57,320 nt of DNA from Thiosocius sp963719025 (lineage in GTDB: Bacteria > Pseudomonadota > Gammaproteobacteria > Chromatiales > Chromatiaceae). This document shows, piece by piece, positions 37,745 to 48,500 of this stretch. How positions within the stretch are numbered: the first letter of the stretch is position 1; every line of letters begins with the position of its first letter. The position numbers were made by a program, and so were the translations under genes. The notes under the pieces are model-generated. The model had not been told where the DNA came from. It ran no database searches and saw nothing but the letters and a program-made list of their open reading frames with translations. The DNA lies in the NCBI GenBank assembly GCA_963719025.1, contig CAVRBK010000077.1, positions 1 through 57,320 of the forward strand. Direction: 5' to 3'.

Positions 37745-40700
37745 CTACCCCGGGGCCGGCAGGCCAATCACGAAGCGATGCTTGCCCGCGGGCGTTCGCG
37801 CGATCTCGTTCACGTAGGCAAACTCGAGCCTGATCTGCGGATCGAGCTCATCGGCAATACGCCGGCGAATGGCCTGTTCGTCGTCGCGGCCCAGGCGCTG
37901 CGGGCAGACCAGGTTCAGGCGCAGTTCGTCCAATGCATGCTGCACCCACTGGTACTGCTGAACGTCGTTGTGGCCATACAACAGGCCGTTGAAGAACGCC
38001 GGATGCACGCGCCTGCCGCCGCGCAGTCGCACCAGGTCGTTCTGCCGACAGGTGCCCATCGCCATCATCGGGAAGGGCGAACCGCAGGCGCACTCGCCAT
38101 CCTGCAGGGTCCCGGTATCGCCAAGTTCATAGCGGATGAACGGCATCGTGTGATCGGTGAGGGAGGTCACCAGCAGGCGATCTTCACCGTCGGTCTGCAG
38201 TGATTCGAGCAACACCAGGTCGCTGAACACGTGCATGTTGCCATGGCGACATTCCCAGGCAATGTTCGGCACCTCGCGACAGCCGTATTGATCGAACACC
38301 TTGCAGCCGAACGCCCGCTGCATCAGTTCGCGCTGCTGTGCGTCTAAAGGCTCGGCGGTCGAATACACGGCGAGCAGCGAGTGCCGCAACGCCCAGCCGC
38401 GATCAAGCATGAAGCGCGCCAGCTCGCCGAGCGCGGAGGCATAGCCATACAGCAGCGCCGGCTGCCAGCCTTCAATAACGGTCAGCCATTCGGCCAGGCG
38501 CGCCGCGGTGTACTCGATCGCCGCCAGGCTGCGCTCCACGCTGAACAGGCCAGCCTGATCGCCACCGAGTACCGCGCCCCGGCGGGTATCCCGCGCTGCG
38601 CCCCACAGGTAGAGCACACGCTGTCCCGGCCGCCAGCCCGACATCATGAAGCCGCGCTGCATGCCGGCGAGCATGCGCTGGTGTTTGTCCTGATCGTAAT
38701 AGAAGGTCAGCGGCTGCCCGGTCGAGCCGCCGGTGTGCCCCTCTTTCACCGATTGCCGATCGACCGTTCGGGACAGCATGCGCTCGCGCTTCTCGATCAC
38801 ATCGCGCTTGCTCAGAACCGGCAGTTCAGCCGGACCGAAATCCGTACCCAGCGCGGACAGGTCGCCAAACCGTTCGGCATAGAAGTCGGTGTTTACGCTG
38901 GCGTGGTTCACGATCCCGCGAAACGCGGCCTGCTGCCGTGCGCGCAGGCTCGCGGCATCCAGTCGCTGCGCGGCGAGCATCTCCGCCAGCAGGGCATAGC
39001 GCCGGCGGTGGGCGAGCCGATGCAGGGTGTAGCGTAACCAGCGCGCCATCAGCCGACGCTGCGGAGGGTCTGCAGCGCCGCCCGCCAGGCCTCGCGTCGC
39101 GCTGTCGAAACCCTGTATCGCCTCGACCTGGCGCTGGCGCCAGGCCACCCAGTGGTCGGCCGAATCGATCCTGTTCACCCAGGCGGAATCGCGGCCGAAG
39201 TTCCTGGCCAGGTTGTCGATGAAGCGGACGAAGTTCTGCATGGCCTCGGCGCAGGTCGGGTCGTCATGCCACCAGCGCCCCGCTTCACCCAGCACGCTCT
39301 GCAACTGATCGAGCCTTTGCAGTACCAGGCGCTGGCGGTCGGCATAGCGCTCGCGCATCCCGTCCCTGACCTGGTCGAGCAGACCTGCCAGGGATACCGG
39401 GTCCGGACAGCCTTGCGGATAACCGGCCTCGGCCAGTCGCTGCATACTGAACAACATGACGTCACCAAAAAACTGGCGCTCGAACTCGTCGCTCAGATCA
39501 ACCTGTTGCTGCTGCGCCACCACCCCGGGGCGGAACTCGGATTCACCGGTGCTGTCGAGCGTGCGCGTATGCAGCATCGGCACGTTGGCCGAAACGAATC
39601 GCTCACCCAGCCCGGCCTTGAGCAGGCGTCCCATGGTTGGACCCGACATGCGCAGGCGCAGCGGGGCAAACGGGATGAACCAGTCCAGCGCCTGCACACT
39701 GAACACATAGTTGCCGGTGTACACGGTGCGCGCCGGCTGCACGCTTTGTGCAACCGCCTGGTAGCGGTACCAGGTGGTGCGCGTCGGGTGTTCACCGTGG
39801 AAGAAACGGTTGAGGTGTCGCGCGAAATCGGCAAAGCACTGGCGATTGGTCGGCGTTGCCGGCAGGTCACAGTGATAGCGGTAGAACTCGCGCCCGGCAT
39901 CGAAGCCGAACAGGTCGGCCATATCGTGATAGGCCGCATCGCCGGATCCACGGGCATCGAGCGCCGGCTGCCGGTAGGTATCATCCGCCGCCGTGTCGGC
40001 CATCTCGCCGACGAAGCCGATAACATCGTCGAGAAAGTTCGCCGCCATCACCGCCGGCGATACCGGCGGGTCGCCAACCACCTTGCCGGTCAGCACCTGG
40101 GCCTTGGTCTCGCGGAACACGCGATCGATTTCATGCAGGTAATTCACCGCGTACAGGTCGCCCTGGCCATCGTCGGTTGCGACCCGCACGCGAAACGACT
40201 GATCCGCATCGATGGTGAAGAACAGCAGCGGATCGCCACGATGCCGGCTCGGCGATCTCGGCCAGGCGCAGGTAGGCGATGTTGCGCATCATGCCCTGGC
40301 CCTTGCGCGCAAAGGCTGGCAGTTCGTGCCGACCGATGATCGGCTCGAGATCGTGCGACTGCAGTCGCTCGAGCAGGGCCAGTTGCTGCGCAACCCCGAA
40401 ATACTCGGTGGCAAGCCCCTGTGCGGTGAAGTGATCGGCAATCGCCTGGTGCGCGGCGATCGACGGCGCCAGTCCGGAGTCATCCGCCAGCAATACCGAT
40501 ACCTTGCGGAAGCGTCTCGCCGTCGCGGCCGCCGTAGCGTAGCGGTCGCACAGGGTCAGCAGGCTGTCGAGACAGGCCTGCAGGTGGCGTGGGCTGTCGG
40601 CCACCGGAATCACGATGACGAAATGGTGGCGATGGTCCTCGCCCTGTGCGGCGATCAGCGCCTCCAGTGCACGCCAGGCCTGCTGGTACTCGCGCAGGCG

Positions 40701-40820
40701 CTGATCACTCGGTCCGTCGGCCCAGAGCGTGGCCTCGAGCCGTTCGATGCGCGCCCGCTGGTCGGCCAGCCGCTTTGCCGAAACGGCCTCAGCGCGAGGA
40801 AAGGTAGGTTGGGAACGCAT
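37745..40820 (-). CDS. Glycosyltransferase-like / PaaK-CapK-type adenylate-forming fusion, one frameshift
   Basis: About 1,024 residues. First ~430: a GT2-like region with HHFVIVIPVADSPRHLQACL, VSVLLADDSG, FFTIDADQSF (DxD-like), and late GT-like VYTGNYVFSVQALDWF ... GPTMGRLLKAGLG. Middle ~200: helical, no recognised motif. Last ~400: adenylate-forming domain with the P-loop variant EGHTGGSTGQPLTFYYD, VFDQYGCREVPNIAWEC (A5-like, Glu kept) and RYELGDTGTL (A7-like), as in phenylacetate-CoA ligase and CapK. It thus could activate a carboxylic acid and transfer a sugar. Start ATG 40820 overlaps the upstream ThDP gene by 32 bases; one indel near 40,240 splits the GT part. Substrates unknown. Confidence 0.8.
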
Positions 40821-42469
40821 TCTTGTCCAGGGTGATCTCGATCAGGTTGATGGCGTTGCGCAGGTCGGCGTTGGCGAACAGGGCCTCGATATCATCGACA
40901 TGGTCGACCCGGTAGTGATGAATGCCGAACGAATCGGCTAGCGCACGGAAATCGGGATTGACGAAATCACAGTCGATGTAGCGCTCGTCGTACAGCTGGA
41001 ACTGGTTCTTGCGGATCAGTCCCATGGTGGCGTTGTTGATCACCACGGCGTTGAGCGGCACCGCGTAGTTGACTGCCGTCATCAGCTCCATGCAACACAT
41101 CTGAAAACCACCGTCGCCCAGTATCGCGAACACCGGGCTGTCGCCGGCGAAGAACTTTGCGCCGATCGCCGCCGGGATGGCATGGCCCAGCGAGGAGATG
41201 CCCGAGTTGGGGAAATAGTGATTGCTGTCGGACACCTCGTAGTAGCTCTGCGCAAACACGATGTTGTCGTCGAACACGATGGCCTTGTGCGGAAAGTGTC
41301 GCGCAAGTGCGCTATAGAACGCCTGGATCAGCACGAACTTCTCCGGGTCGGCCGCGCTATCGTCTACCGGTTCCGCCAGCGTGCCCGACACCTGCGCACG
41401 ATGCGCATCGAAGCCCTGCAGACTCTTGCGTGACACGCCGCGTTCACTCATTCGGTCGGACAACTCGCTCACGAATCGTCCGATATCACCCTGCACCGCC
41501 ACGTCCGGCTTGAACACCTTGCCGAGCTGGCCGGGATCACGGTCCACCTGCACGATCCGCTTGCCGCTGAGCAGCTGGTCGTTCCACAGGTAGCTGGTGC
41601 GTTCGTTGAATCCGGCACCCAGGAACAGCAGCAGGTCGGCCTGTTCGACGATGTAGCGTCGCGCATCGCCGTTCGAGGTCACGCCCAGGCAGCCGAGCGA
41701 CAGCCCCTCACCCTCGGCGATCACGCCCTTGCCCTTGAGGCTGGTCGCGACCGGTATGCCGAAGGTCTCGCTGAACTGCGCTGACACGCTCCCGCGCACC
41801 CGACTTGATACAGCCGTAGCCGGCGATGATCGCCGGCGAGTGCGCAGCGGCGAGCAGATCGGCCGCCTCGGCAAGTGGACCACCCTGCCCAGACGACACT
41901 GTCGTGACCGATGGGAAATGCACCTGGTCGAGCAGATCGCTGTCGACCAGCTCCTTCTGCACGTTGTACGGGATGCTCAGCAGCACCGGGCCCGGTTGAT
42001 GCGCAAACAGCGCCTGCGTGGCCTGGTTCAGCACCTGGCCGAGGTAATCGGTGCGCTCGATCAGCTTGCGATAGCGGGTGATGCCGCGAAACAACTCACC
42101 CTGGTCGATCGCCCCACCTTCGCCGGAACTTTCCTGCAGACCGCCGCGGCCGAAGATATAGGTCGAGGTCTCACCGGTGATGACCAGAACCGGTTGCTGT
42201 TCGGCATAGGCATTGGCGATCCCGGTCACCAGGTTGGTCGCCCCCGGGCCCGCCGTCGCGATACAGGCGGAGACGCGGTGCGAGATCCGCGCATATCCGC
42301 CGGCCATGAACGACGCACCCTGCTCGTGCTTCACCAGCACGCTCTTCACCGACGATTTGTACAGGGCGTCGTAGATCGGCAGCACATGGGCGCCCGGCAT
42401 ACCGAAGATCAGCTCGATGCCCAGGCGTTCCATGTACCTCACGATGAGGTCGCTCACAGTCATATTCAT
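40789..42469 (-). CDS. Thiamine-diphosphate-dependent enzyme, acetolactate-synthase-like, one or two frameshifts
   Basis: About 559 residues, the usual size. N-terminal Pyr domain with VKHEQGASFMAGGYAR containing the catalytic Glu, IATAGPGATNLVTGIANAY, ITGETSTYIFGRGG; central domain; C-terminal PP domain with the ThDP motif from GDGGFQMCC to VVINNATMG (GDG ... NN) and SLGHAIPAAIGAKFF. It is in the IlvB/decarboxylase superfamily but not a clear acetolactate synthase: no small regulatory subunit gene follows. Decarboxylation or ligation of a 2-keto acid is expected. Breaks near 41,790-41,880. It leads the two-gene unit, with the fusion gene starting inside its 3' end. Confidence 0.85.
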
Positions 42470-42725
42470 GATTCTTGCGGCACCACCCGATCACGTCACC
42501 GGGCGACACGCTGCAGACTACCAGCGCCTCGCTAACGACACTGCTGCCCGCTTCCCCCCTGAAGAATGGTCGCCGCCCGCCTTGGGATGCCCATTCCCAC
42601 ATTATTGGGGCGGCAATACAGCGCGACGCTGAAAAGTCGCGGGATTATATCGGTTTGCACCGGCGCGGGGCAGGCACCGCGATTGGTACTTCCCTGGCGA
42701 CGCCCGACCGGCCAGAATCAGGCGG

Positions 42726-43604
42726 ATGAAAAATTGCGGCCGTATCCTGTGCATTTCGCTGGCCATTCTGGCCGGTGCGACTTATGCAGGGCGCCCGCGG
42801 CTGGAGGTTCCCGGGATCAGTGGCAACGATGACCGCCACATCGGGAATTCGCGTCAGTACCCGTGGAGCGCGATCGGCCGCCTCAACATCACCACGGGCG
42901 GATTCTGCACCGCTACGGTGATCGGCCCACGGCGCGTACTGACCGCCGCGCACTGCCTGTGGAACCAACGCACCGCGGCCTGGTACCCGCCGTGTGCGCT
43001 GCATTTTCTCGCCGGCTATCAACGTGGCGAGTATGCGGTACATGCCCTCGTATCGACATTCGACGTGGCACCCGGCTACCGGCCCGGCCGCCCCAGACTG
43101 ACCGAGGACTGGGCCGTGGTCACGCTCGACCACGACATATCGCTCAAGACCGCGGCACTGCCCATCGCGTCAGAGCCAACTACGTCATCGGCGCACCTGG
43201 TCCAGGCGGGTTACAGTCGCGACCATCCACATGTCCTGACGATCAACCGCTCGTGCAGCGGCAGCGGACTGTCCGGCGGGGCCGGGCTGATGACCCATGA
43301 CTGCGACGCGACCTTCGGCGATTCCGGTTCACCCATCCTGGTGCAACGCGATGCCGGCCCGGAACTGGCCGCGATCCACGTCGCAATCCGGCGCCGCAAC
43401 AAGCAGACACAGGGTATCGCAGTGAGCAGCGCGCCCGCGCGCGACTGGCTATCGACCCACCCGGTGGAGGATCCTCCCGGCCAGGTCAGGGCCTGCAAGG
43501 TCTCACCAGCGATCAACGTGCGTGGCGAACGACTGGGCCTGGCGGGATCCTACCCGGTGTCCCATTGGTATGGACCACCCCAGGGTGGCATCATGCGGCG
43601 GTGA
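42726..43604 (+). CDS. Exported trypsin-like serine protease
   Basis: 292 residues, intact. Signal peptide (ILCISLAILAGATYAG), then the chymotrypsin fold with all three catalytic residues: VLTAAHCLW (His, about 73), TEDWAVVTLD (Asp, about 128) and TFGDSGSPIL (Ser, about 198). Also GFCTATVIGPRRV and a following SCSGSGLSGG loop. The fold lacks PDZ repeats, so it is unlike DegP. Secreted or periplasmic; substrate unknown. Its TGA overlaps the GTG start of the following pseudouridine synthase gene (GTGA), an odd partnership. Confidence 0.9.
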   Translation: MKNCGRILCISLAILAGATYAGRPRLEVPGISGNDDRHIGNSRQYPWSAIGRLNITTGGFCTATVIGPRRVLTAAHCLWNQRTAAWYPPCALHFLAGYQRGEYAVHALVSTFDVAPGYRPGRPRLTEDWAVVTLDHDISLKTAALPIASEPTTSSAHLVQAGYSRDHPHVLTINRSCSGSGLSGGAGLMTHDCDATFGDSGSPILVQRDAGPELAAIHVAIRRRNKQTQGIAVSSAPARDWLSTHPVEDPPGQVRACKVSPAINVRGERLGLAGSYPVSHWYGPPQGGIMRR

Positions 43605-44260
43605 AACTGTCGTACCAACCACCACCTTTTGCCCACCCATTGATCCACTACCGGGATGAGCATCTTGTGGCCGTGGAAAAACCCAGCGGCCTGCTCTCGG
43701 TGCCGGGGCGCGGCCCCGAGAAACAGGACTGCCTCGTCTCGAGGGTACAACTGCGCTTCCCGTCCGCCCTTGTCGTGCACCGCCTGGATATGGGCACATC
43801 CGGACTGGTCCTGTTTGCGCTCGACCCTGACACCCAGGGCGCGCTCGGGCGGTTGTTCGAAACACGCCAGGTGCAAAAGCGCTACCTCGCCTGCGTGCAT
43901 GGAACCCCGCATCCATCCAAAGGCGAGATCGATCTTCCCCTGGCCGCGGACTGGCCGCGGCGTCCACGCCAGCACGTCGATAACCGCAGTGGAAAGGCCG
44001 CCCATACCCGCTATCGCACGCTGGCGCCGCACGCGGGCGGCAGCTGCTCACGCGTCGAACTGATCCCCACCACCGGGCGCAGTCACCAACTGCGCGTGCA
44101 CATGGCCGAGCTGGGACATCCCATCCTGGGCGATGAGCTGTATGCCGACGAAAATGCCCGGAACCTGTCAGGGCGCCTTTTATTGCATGCCGAACACCTG
44201 GACTTCAGCCATCCAGGTACCGGTGAATCGTTGCAGCTGCACAGCCCCGCGCCATTCTGA
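43601..44260 (+). CDS. RluA-family RNA pseudouridine synthase
   Basis: 219 residues from GTG 43601. Motifs: HLVAVEKPSGLLSVPGRG, VVHRLDMGTSGLVLFA with the catalytic Asp in HRLD, RYLACVHG, and the C-terminal LIPTTGRSHQLRVHMAELGHPILGD and LLLHAEHLDFSHP. This is the compact RluA/RluE-like form without an S4 domain. It turns a uridine in tRNA or rRNA into pseudouridine; which site is unknown. Start overlaps the protease stop by four bases; an in-frame ATG at 43565 lies inside the protease gene and is less likely. Confidence 0.88.
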   Translation: MKLSYQPPPFAHPLIHYRDEHLVAVEKPSGLLSVPGRGPEKQDCLVSRVQLRFPSALVVHRLDMGTSGLVLFALDPDTQGALGRLFETRQVQKRYLACVHGTPHPSKGEIDLPLAADWPRRPRQHVDNRSGKAAHTRYRTLAPHAGGSCSRVELIPTTGRSHQLRVHMAELGHPILGDELYADENARNLSGRLLLHAEHLDFSHPGTGESLQLHSPAPF

Positions 44261-44289
44261 GTCGGCGATCGCGCCAAGGCCGCGGTATG

Positions 44290-44625
44290 CTAGAGACGCT
44301 CGAGCAGGCGGATCAGCGTGTTCAGCGGCGGGTCCTCTTCCAGGGCCCCCTCCCAGAACGCATAGCTCACCTCGTGCCCTGGCTCACCAATGGTCAAATG
44401 CGCCTCGAACGCGGTCACGCCCTCCGGCATCGGATGCGCACGCGGCAGGCCGAGCGCCTCAATCGCATCGACCAGGGCCTCGCCCTGTTCGTTACTCAGG
44501 GTGCCTTTGCGTGGCTCCTGACTGGTGTAGGACTCGCTCTCGACGACAAACCCGCCGCCACCCTCGACGCTGATCTTCAGCGCGTAATCCTCTTCACCGA
44601 CGACCTGATAAGTGATGGGTACCAT
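44290..44625 (-). CDS. Hypothetical protein, 111 residues
   Basis: ATG 44625 is chosen because GGGAG sits eight bases upstream; earlier in-frame ATG 44631 and GTG 44640 are too close to that site. Acidic, mostly beta by pattern (YQVVGEEDYALKISVEGGGGFVVES), ending SYAFWEGALEEDPPLNTLIRLLERL. No Cys, no membrane helix, no signal peptide, so cytoplasmic. Family not recognised. Convergent with the pseudouridine synthase gene. Confidence 0.6.
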   Translation of the reverse strand: MVPITYQVVGEEDYALKISVEGGGGFVVESESYTSQEPRKGTLSNEQGEALVDAIEALGLPRAHPMPEGVTAFEAHLTIGEPGHEVSYAFWEGALEEDPPLNTLIRLLERL

Positions 44626-44791
44626 CCGCATTGCTCCCACAGGAAATTGAATTGTGCGGCCGGGGTCAACACGCCGCGCCCGGCCATCAGTCCAAGTATA
44701 GGAAGCGGGGTGGCGCAGACACTGCCGCGGATCAAGTGCTGCCGATTTAGCCGCACAAGCTGTTGCGAGGCCTGCCGGGGGGGCTGGACCG

Positions 44792-45571
44792 TTAGCGATT
44801 GGCCTTTTTCAACAGGGCGGCGGCCTCGCCGGAACGTCCCAGGCGTGTCAGCACCTCAGCGCCCATGCGCATCACCCCGCGATCATCCGGCAGCATTTTC
44901 CGCATCGCGACGACATCATCCAGAGCGGCCTGGTCGGCACCCTGCCGGGTATGAATGCGATAGCGCAAAAGATGATCGTTGAGGGTCGGCGGGCTGAGAG
45001 CCGTGGCCGCGGCAAGGTCCTGCAGTGCACCGTCGAACGCTGATCGGATATAGCGGATTTCGGCGCGGGCACGCAGCAGGTCGGGATCGCGATTTTGTTT
45101 CTTGGCCAAGGCGGCAGAGATCTTGGCCTCACCGAGGTCTGTCTGATCATTGTTGGCTGCGGCATCGACAAACGCCTGCAGCGCGACCGCGCCCGGATCA
45201 TCCGTAGCGATCACTTCTTCCAGGTCGGCCAGGGCCAACCTCTGCCAGGGGGCGCTGACGATAAACAGGGCACGGGCCCGCTTCAGGCCGATATCATCGG
45301 GATGTTCAGCGATCGCCGCATTCAGGGTGAACAGGGCCTCGTAGATGGTCTCGTCCTGGCGCATACCCGCGAGTCGCACCAGGCCACGCGCCAGCATCGG
45401 GCTTCGCGGTTCCGCGGCCTTGAGGCGGGCAACGCTCTCCTGCAGCGCAACCGGATCGTCCGCCTGCAATGCCGCGTTCACGGCATTCTCCAGTTCACCG
45501 GCAGGCACGGGCATGGCGCCAAGCAGCAAGGCAAACAGCGCCATTGTGAGGGTGATTGAGCGCGCGTTCAT
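44792..45571 (-). CDS. Exported TPR-like protein
   Basis: 259 residues from ATG 45571, with GGAGA upstream. Signal peptide (ITLTMALFALLLGAMPVPAG) and then an Ala/Leu-rich helical repeat protein: about six degenerate tetratricopeptide-like helix pairs (for example VALQESVARLKAAEP, ETIYEALFTLNAAIAEHPDD, GALQDLAAATALSPP, GEAAALLKKANR). TPR proteins serve as assembly platforms. It follows the large exported repeat protein by 17 bases in the same direction and is probably its partner in the periplasm. Confidence 0.75.
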   Translation of the reverse strand: MNARSITLTMALFALLLGAMPVPAGELENAVNAALQADDPVALQESVARLKAAEPRSPMLARGLVRLAGMRQDETIYEALFTLNAAIAEHPDDIGLKRARALFIVSAPWQRLALADLEEVIATDDPGAVALQAFVDAAANNDQTDLGEAKISAALAKKQNRDPDLLRARAEIRYIRSAFDGALQDLAAATALSPPTLNDHLLRYRIHTRQGADQAALDDVVAMRKMLPDDRGVMRMGAEVLTRLGRSGEAAALLKKANR

Positions 45572-45588
45572 CTGGGTTTCTCCGCTAT

Positions 45589-48500
45589 TCATAGCTTGGT
45601 GACGTAGTCGAAGGCACCGGCCATCTGCGCCATGGTTTCCGCCAGGCTCTGCCCGGTGTCCTGCAGCAATATGCGGTCGGCGACGATAGGACTGAAATCG
45701 CCCTGTGACAGGCCGCGCACGACAGCGATCTGGCGCTCCAGCGTCGGCGTCAGCCCTGCCGCGGCCGGTTTGCCGGCGGCCTTGTCGGCCGCATTCAGCG
45801 CTTCGATCATTGGCAGGACCTTGCTGTCGAACTGCGCTATCAATGTGCTGCCGGCGGCCTGCACCTCGGACATGGTTGCTGCAGCATTGAGGCCCGACGG
45901 CAGAGCCGCTTCGATGCTTGTCCCGGCAGACGCAGACGAACCGGTCAGCAGATCGCCCAACGGTACCTTCGCGCCGCTGATCGGGGCCTTCGAAGCCCAT
46001 GAGTCGCCCATCGGCAGCGCATTGGTATTGGCTGGCGCCTTGCCAGTCGATGGCTTCGGCTTGGCGGATGCCGCGCTGGCGGCAGCGGATTTTTTATCGT
46101 CATTGCCCACACCCGCGGCGTTTAGCGTCGTCGCCTGGGCACTCATCTGGTTCGACAGGAACGAAGCCTGATCGAGCTTCCACTGGCGGTTCAGTGCGGC
46201 ATTCGCGCCCTCGAGACTGCTCTCCACGTTTGCCACTGTCTTGGCCTGGACTGCGCTTTTCAGCGAGTTGCCCCACCCATAGAGTTGCAGCAGATTGCCA
46301 GCATCCTGCCAGAGGCCCACGCCGATGCTCGCTGCACCCTTGCCGTCACGAATCGCGATATAGGTATTGACGGGCAGGGTTTCCTTGGCCACCCCTTCCA
46401 CTGCCCCGCCCGTACCGCTCTTCGCATAACCGTCGATAACGCCGGTGCTGATGTTGTACGTCAGCAGCACGCTGCTGGCTGTGGCCGCCTGCGTGGTCAG
46501 TGCTGCCGAGGTAGCGGCTGTGGTGGTAACCAAACCCGCACTGCCGGCGGTGGCCGCCATGCCTGCACCACCGGCCAGCAGCGCAACCGAAATGGTTGCC
46601 CCGGTCTTGACCCGGGATGCACCCACCTCGTACTCGGCCATGGCGATCTCGCTCAACTTCGCATCCAGCGTCTCCTGCGCAAAGTCGGCCTGGGTGCGGG
46701 TCTCGAAGACGGTACGGCGAAACTCGCGTACCGCGTCGAGGCGCTCAAAGTCCTCCAACCCACCCTGGTTGTCGAATCCGGCAACCCGGTCCAGTTTCTG
46801 GATCAGGTTGATGGCATCGTCCTGGTCGGTGGTCTTGCGAATGAACTCGCGGGTCTTGATCATCTGCTCGGTGGCCTGTTGCTCGGCCTTGGCCTTGGCC
46901 GTTATGTCGCGCAGCGTCACGTCGGTCTGGTTCAGCTTGTAGGGATCGAAACCCGACGGCACCTTACCGTCATAGCCGTCAAATGTACCGCCTTGCACTG
47001 CTAGCCTGGCGTGCGCCTCACCCAACATGGCTTCGTTGTTCTGGATATTAAATTCAATGTCAGCCTGTATTTTGGCCTTTTGCTCCGAAGAGATATCGTT
47101 GCGCCCCTGCAGCGCCTGCAGTTCGACGCGCTTCTGTTTCAGGTTGCTCATATAAAAATCGATATCCGCCTGGGTTTGGTTGACCTGTGACGGGTCGGCG
47201 CCGGCCGGCCCGGCACCTGGCATAGGCAACGCTGATTCGCCCCCCGCAATCATCTCTCCGGGGCCACTCGTTACGTCGGGTTTTGGCAACTGGGCCTCAT
47301 AGGCAACCATCTGCGACTGCAACCAGATGATTTTGTCGATATCGTCGGCGACATAGCTCATATTGAAGGTGTTTATGTTTTCGAAACCCCAGGCCACCGT
47401 CCAGCCACTCGCTTCATAGGTGGCCAAGGTTGCCTGCATGACCGGCAGACTGGCCTTGGCGATCGCTATGCGGCGCAGGCGCTCCGCGTTCCCGGATTCC
47501 GTTTGGTACGGCCACTTTCCGGCAAGGCCGGTGTAATGCTCGATCTCCCATTGCCTGTTCTTGATATGCGACCGGAGCGCTGCCAGCCGCTTTTCGTATT
47601 CTTCTCTGGCCGCCACCAGACGGGGTCTAACGCGTGCAATGAGTCTTTCGATCTCGGCCTTGATCGCCAAGATCGACTGCGCGGGTGACGATGCATAAAG
47701 GCAGCCAACGGGGAGACGGTTCATGTCAATCACCGTCGCTTCCGCTCGATACGAACGCAGATCGTCCAGGTAGCCTTCAATGTCCGCGGTATTTTGGTTT
47801 ACCGGACCTGTCGCCAGGTCGTTTGCACCTTCCAGCGCCTTACCGTCGCCGGTCGTTTCCATCTCCGAAGGTGTTGGACTTTCTGTTTCCGGGGCAGCCG
47901 ACCGCATTTGAGGTGGCGCCATGCTTTGAGCAAGGCTCTGCAACGCAGTTTCCGATGCCGCGGGCTTCGGTTCAGGCTGCGCAACGGCGCCGGAGCCTGC
48001 AATCGCCTCCCCCGCTTGCGCCGAATCAGGGCGCGGGTCCGTGCCTGCCTTGCTGGCAATCTCTGCAAGCTGCGAGTAATCGCTGTTATGCGCGGCATGG
48101 CGGGCCCGGTTCTGCAGATCCGGATCTTCTATATCGCTGATCCAGGTGAACACCGCATTCAGCGTGCCGTTGCCGACTACACCATCGATGGGACCCGGGT
48201 CGTAGCCCATGTCCTTCAGCGCCTGTTGCAGTGCGGTTCCCGCCTTTTTGGCCGCCTTGGCCGATGACGTTTTTGCCGCAGGCGCTCTCACCGCAACCGC
48301 ACCACTGGTCGGCGGCGACGGCGGTGGGCTGGCGACTGTCGGCGGGGCGACGTTGGCCGTGCTGTTCGATGCCTTGGAACTGGGGATGGCCTGGCTTTCC
48401 GCCGGCAGCGGGATCGGCGCAAGGTCGCGTGGTGGCACGATGGGTCGCGAGGGCACCATGGGAGGCAATACCGGCGGCCGGACAATCGTCGGCGGCGCAG

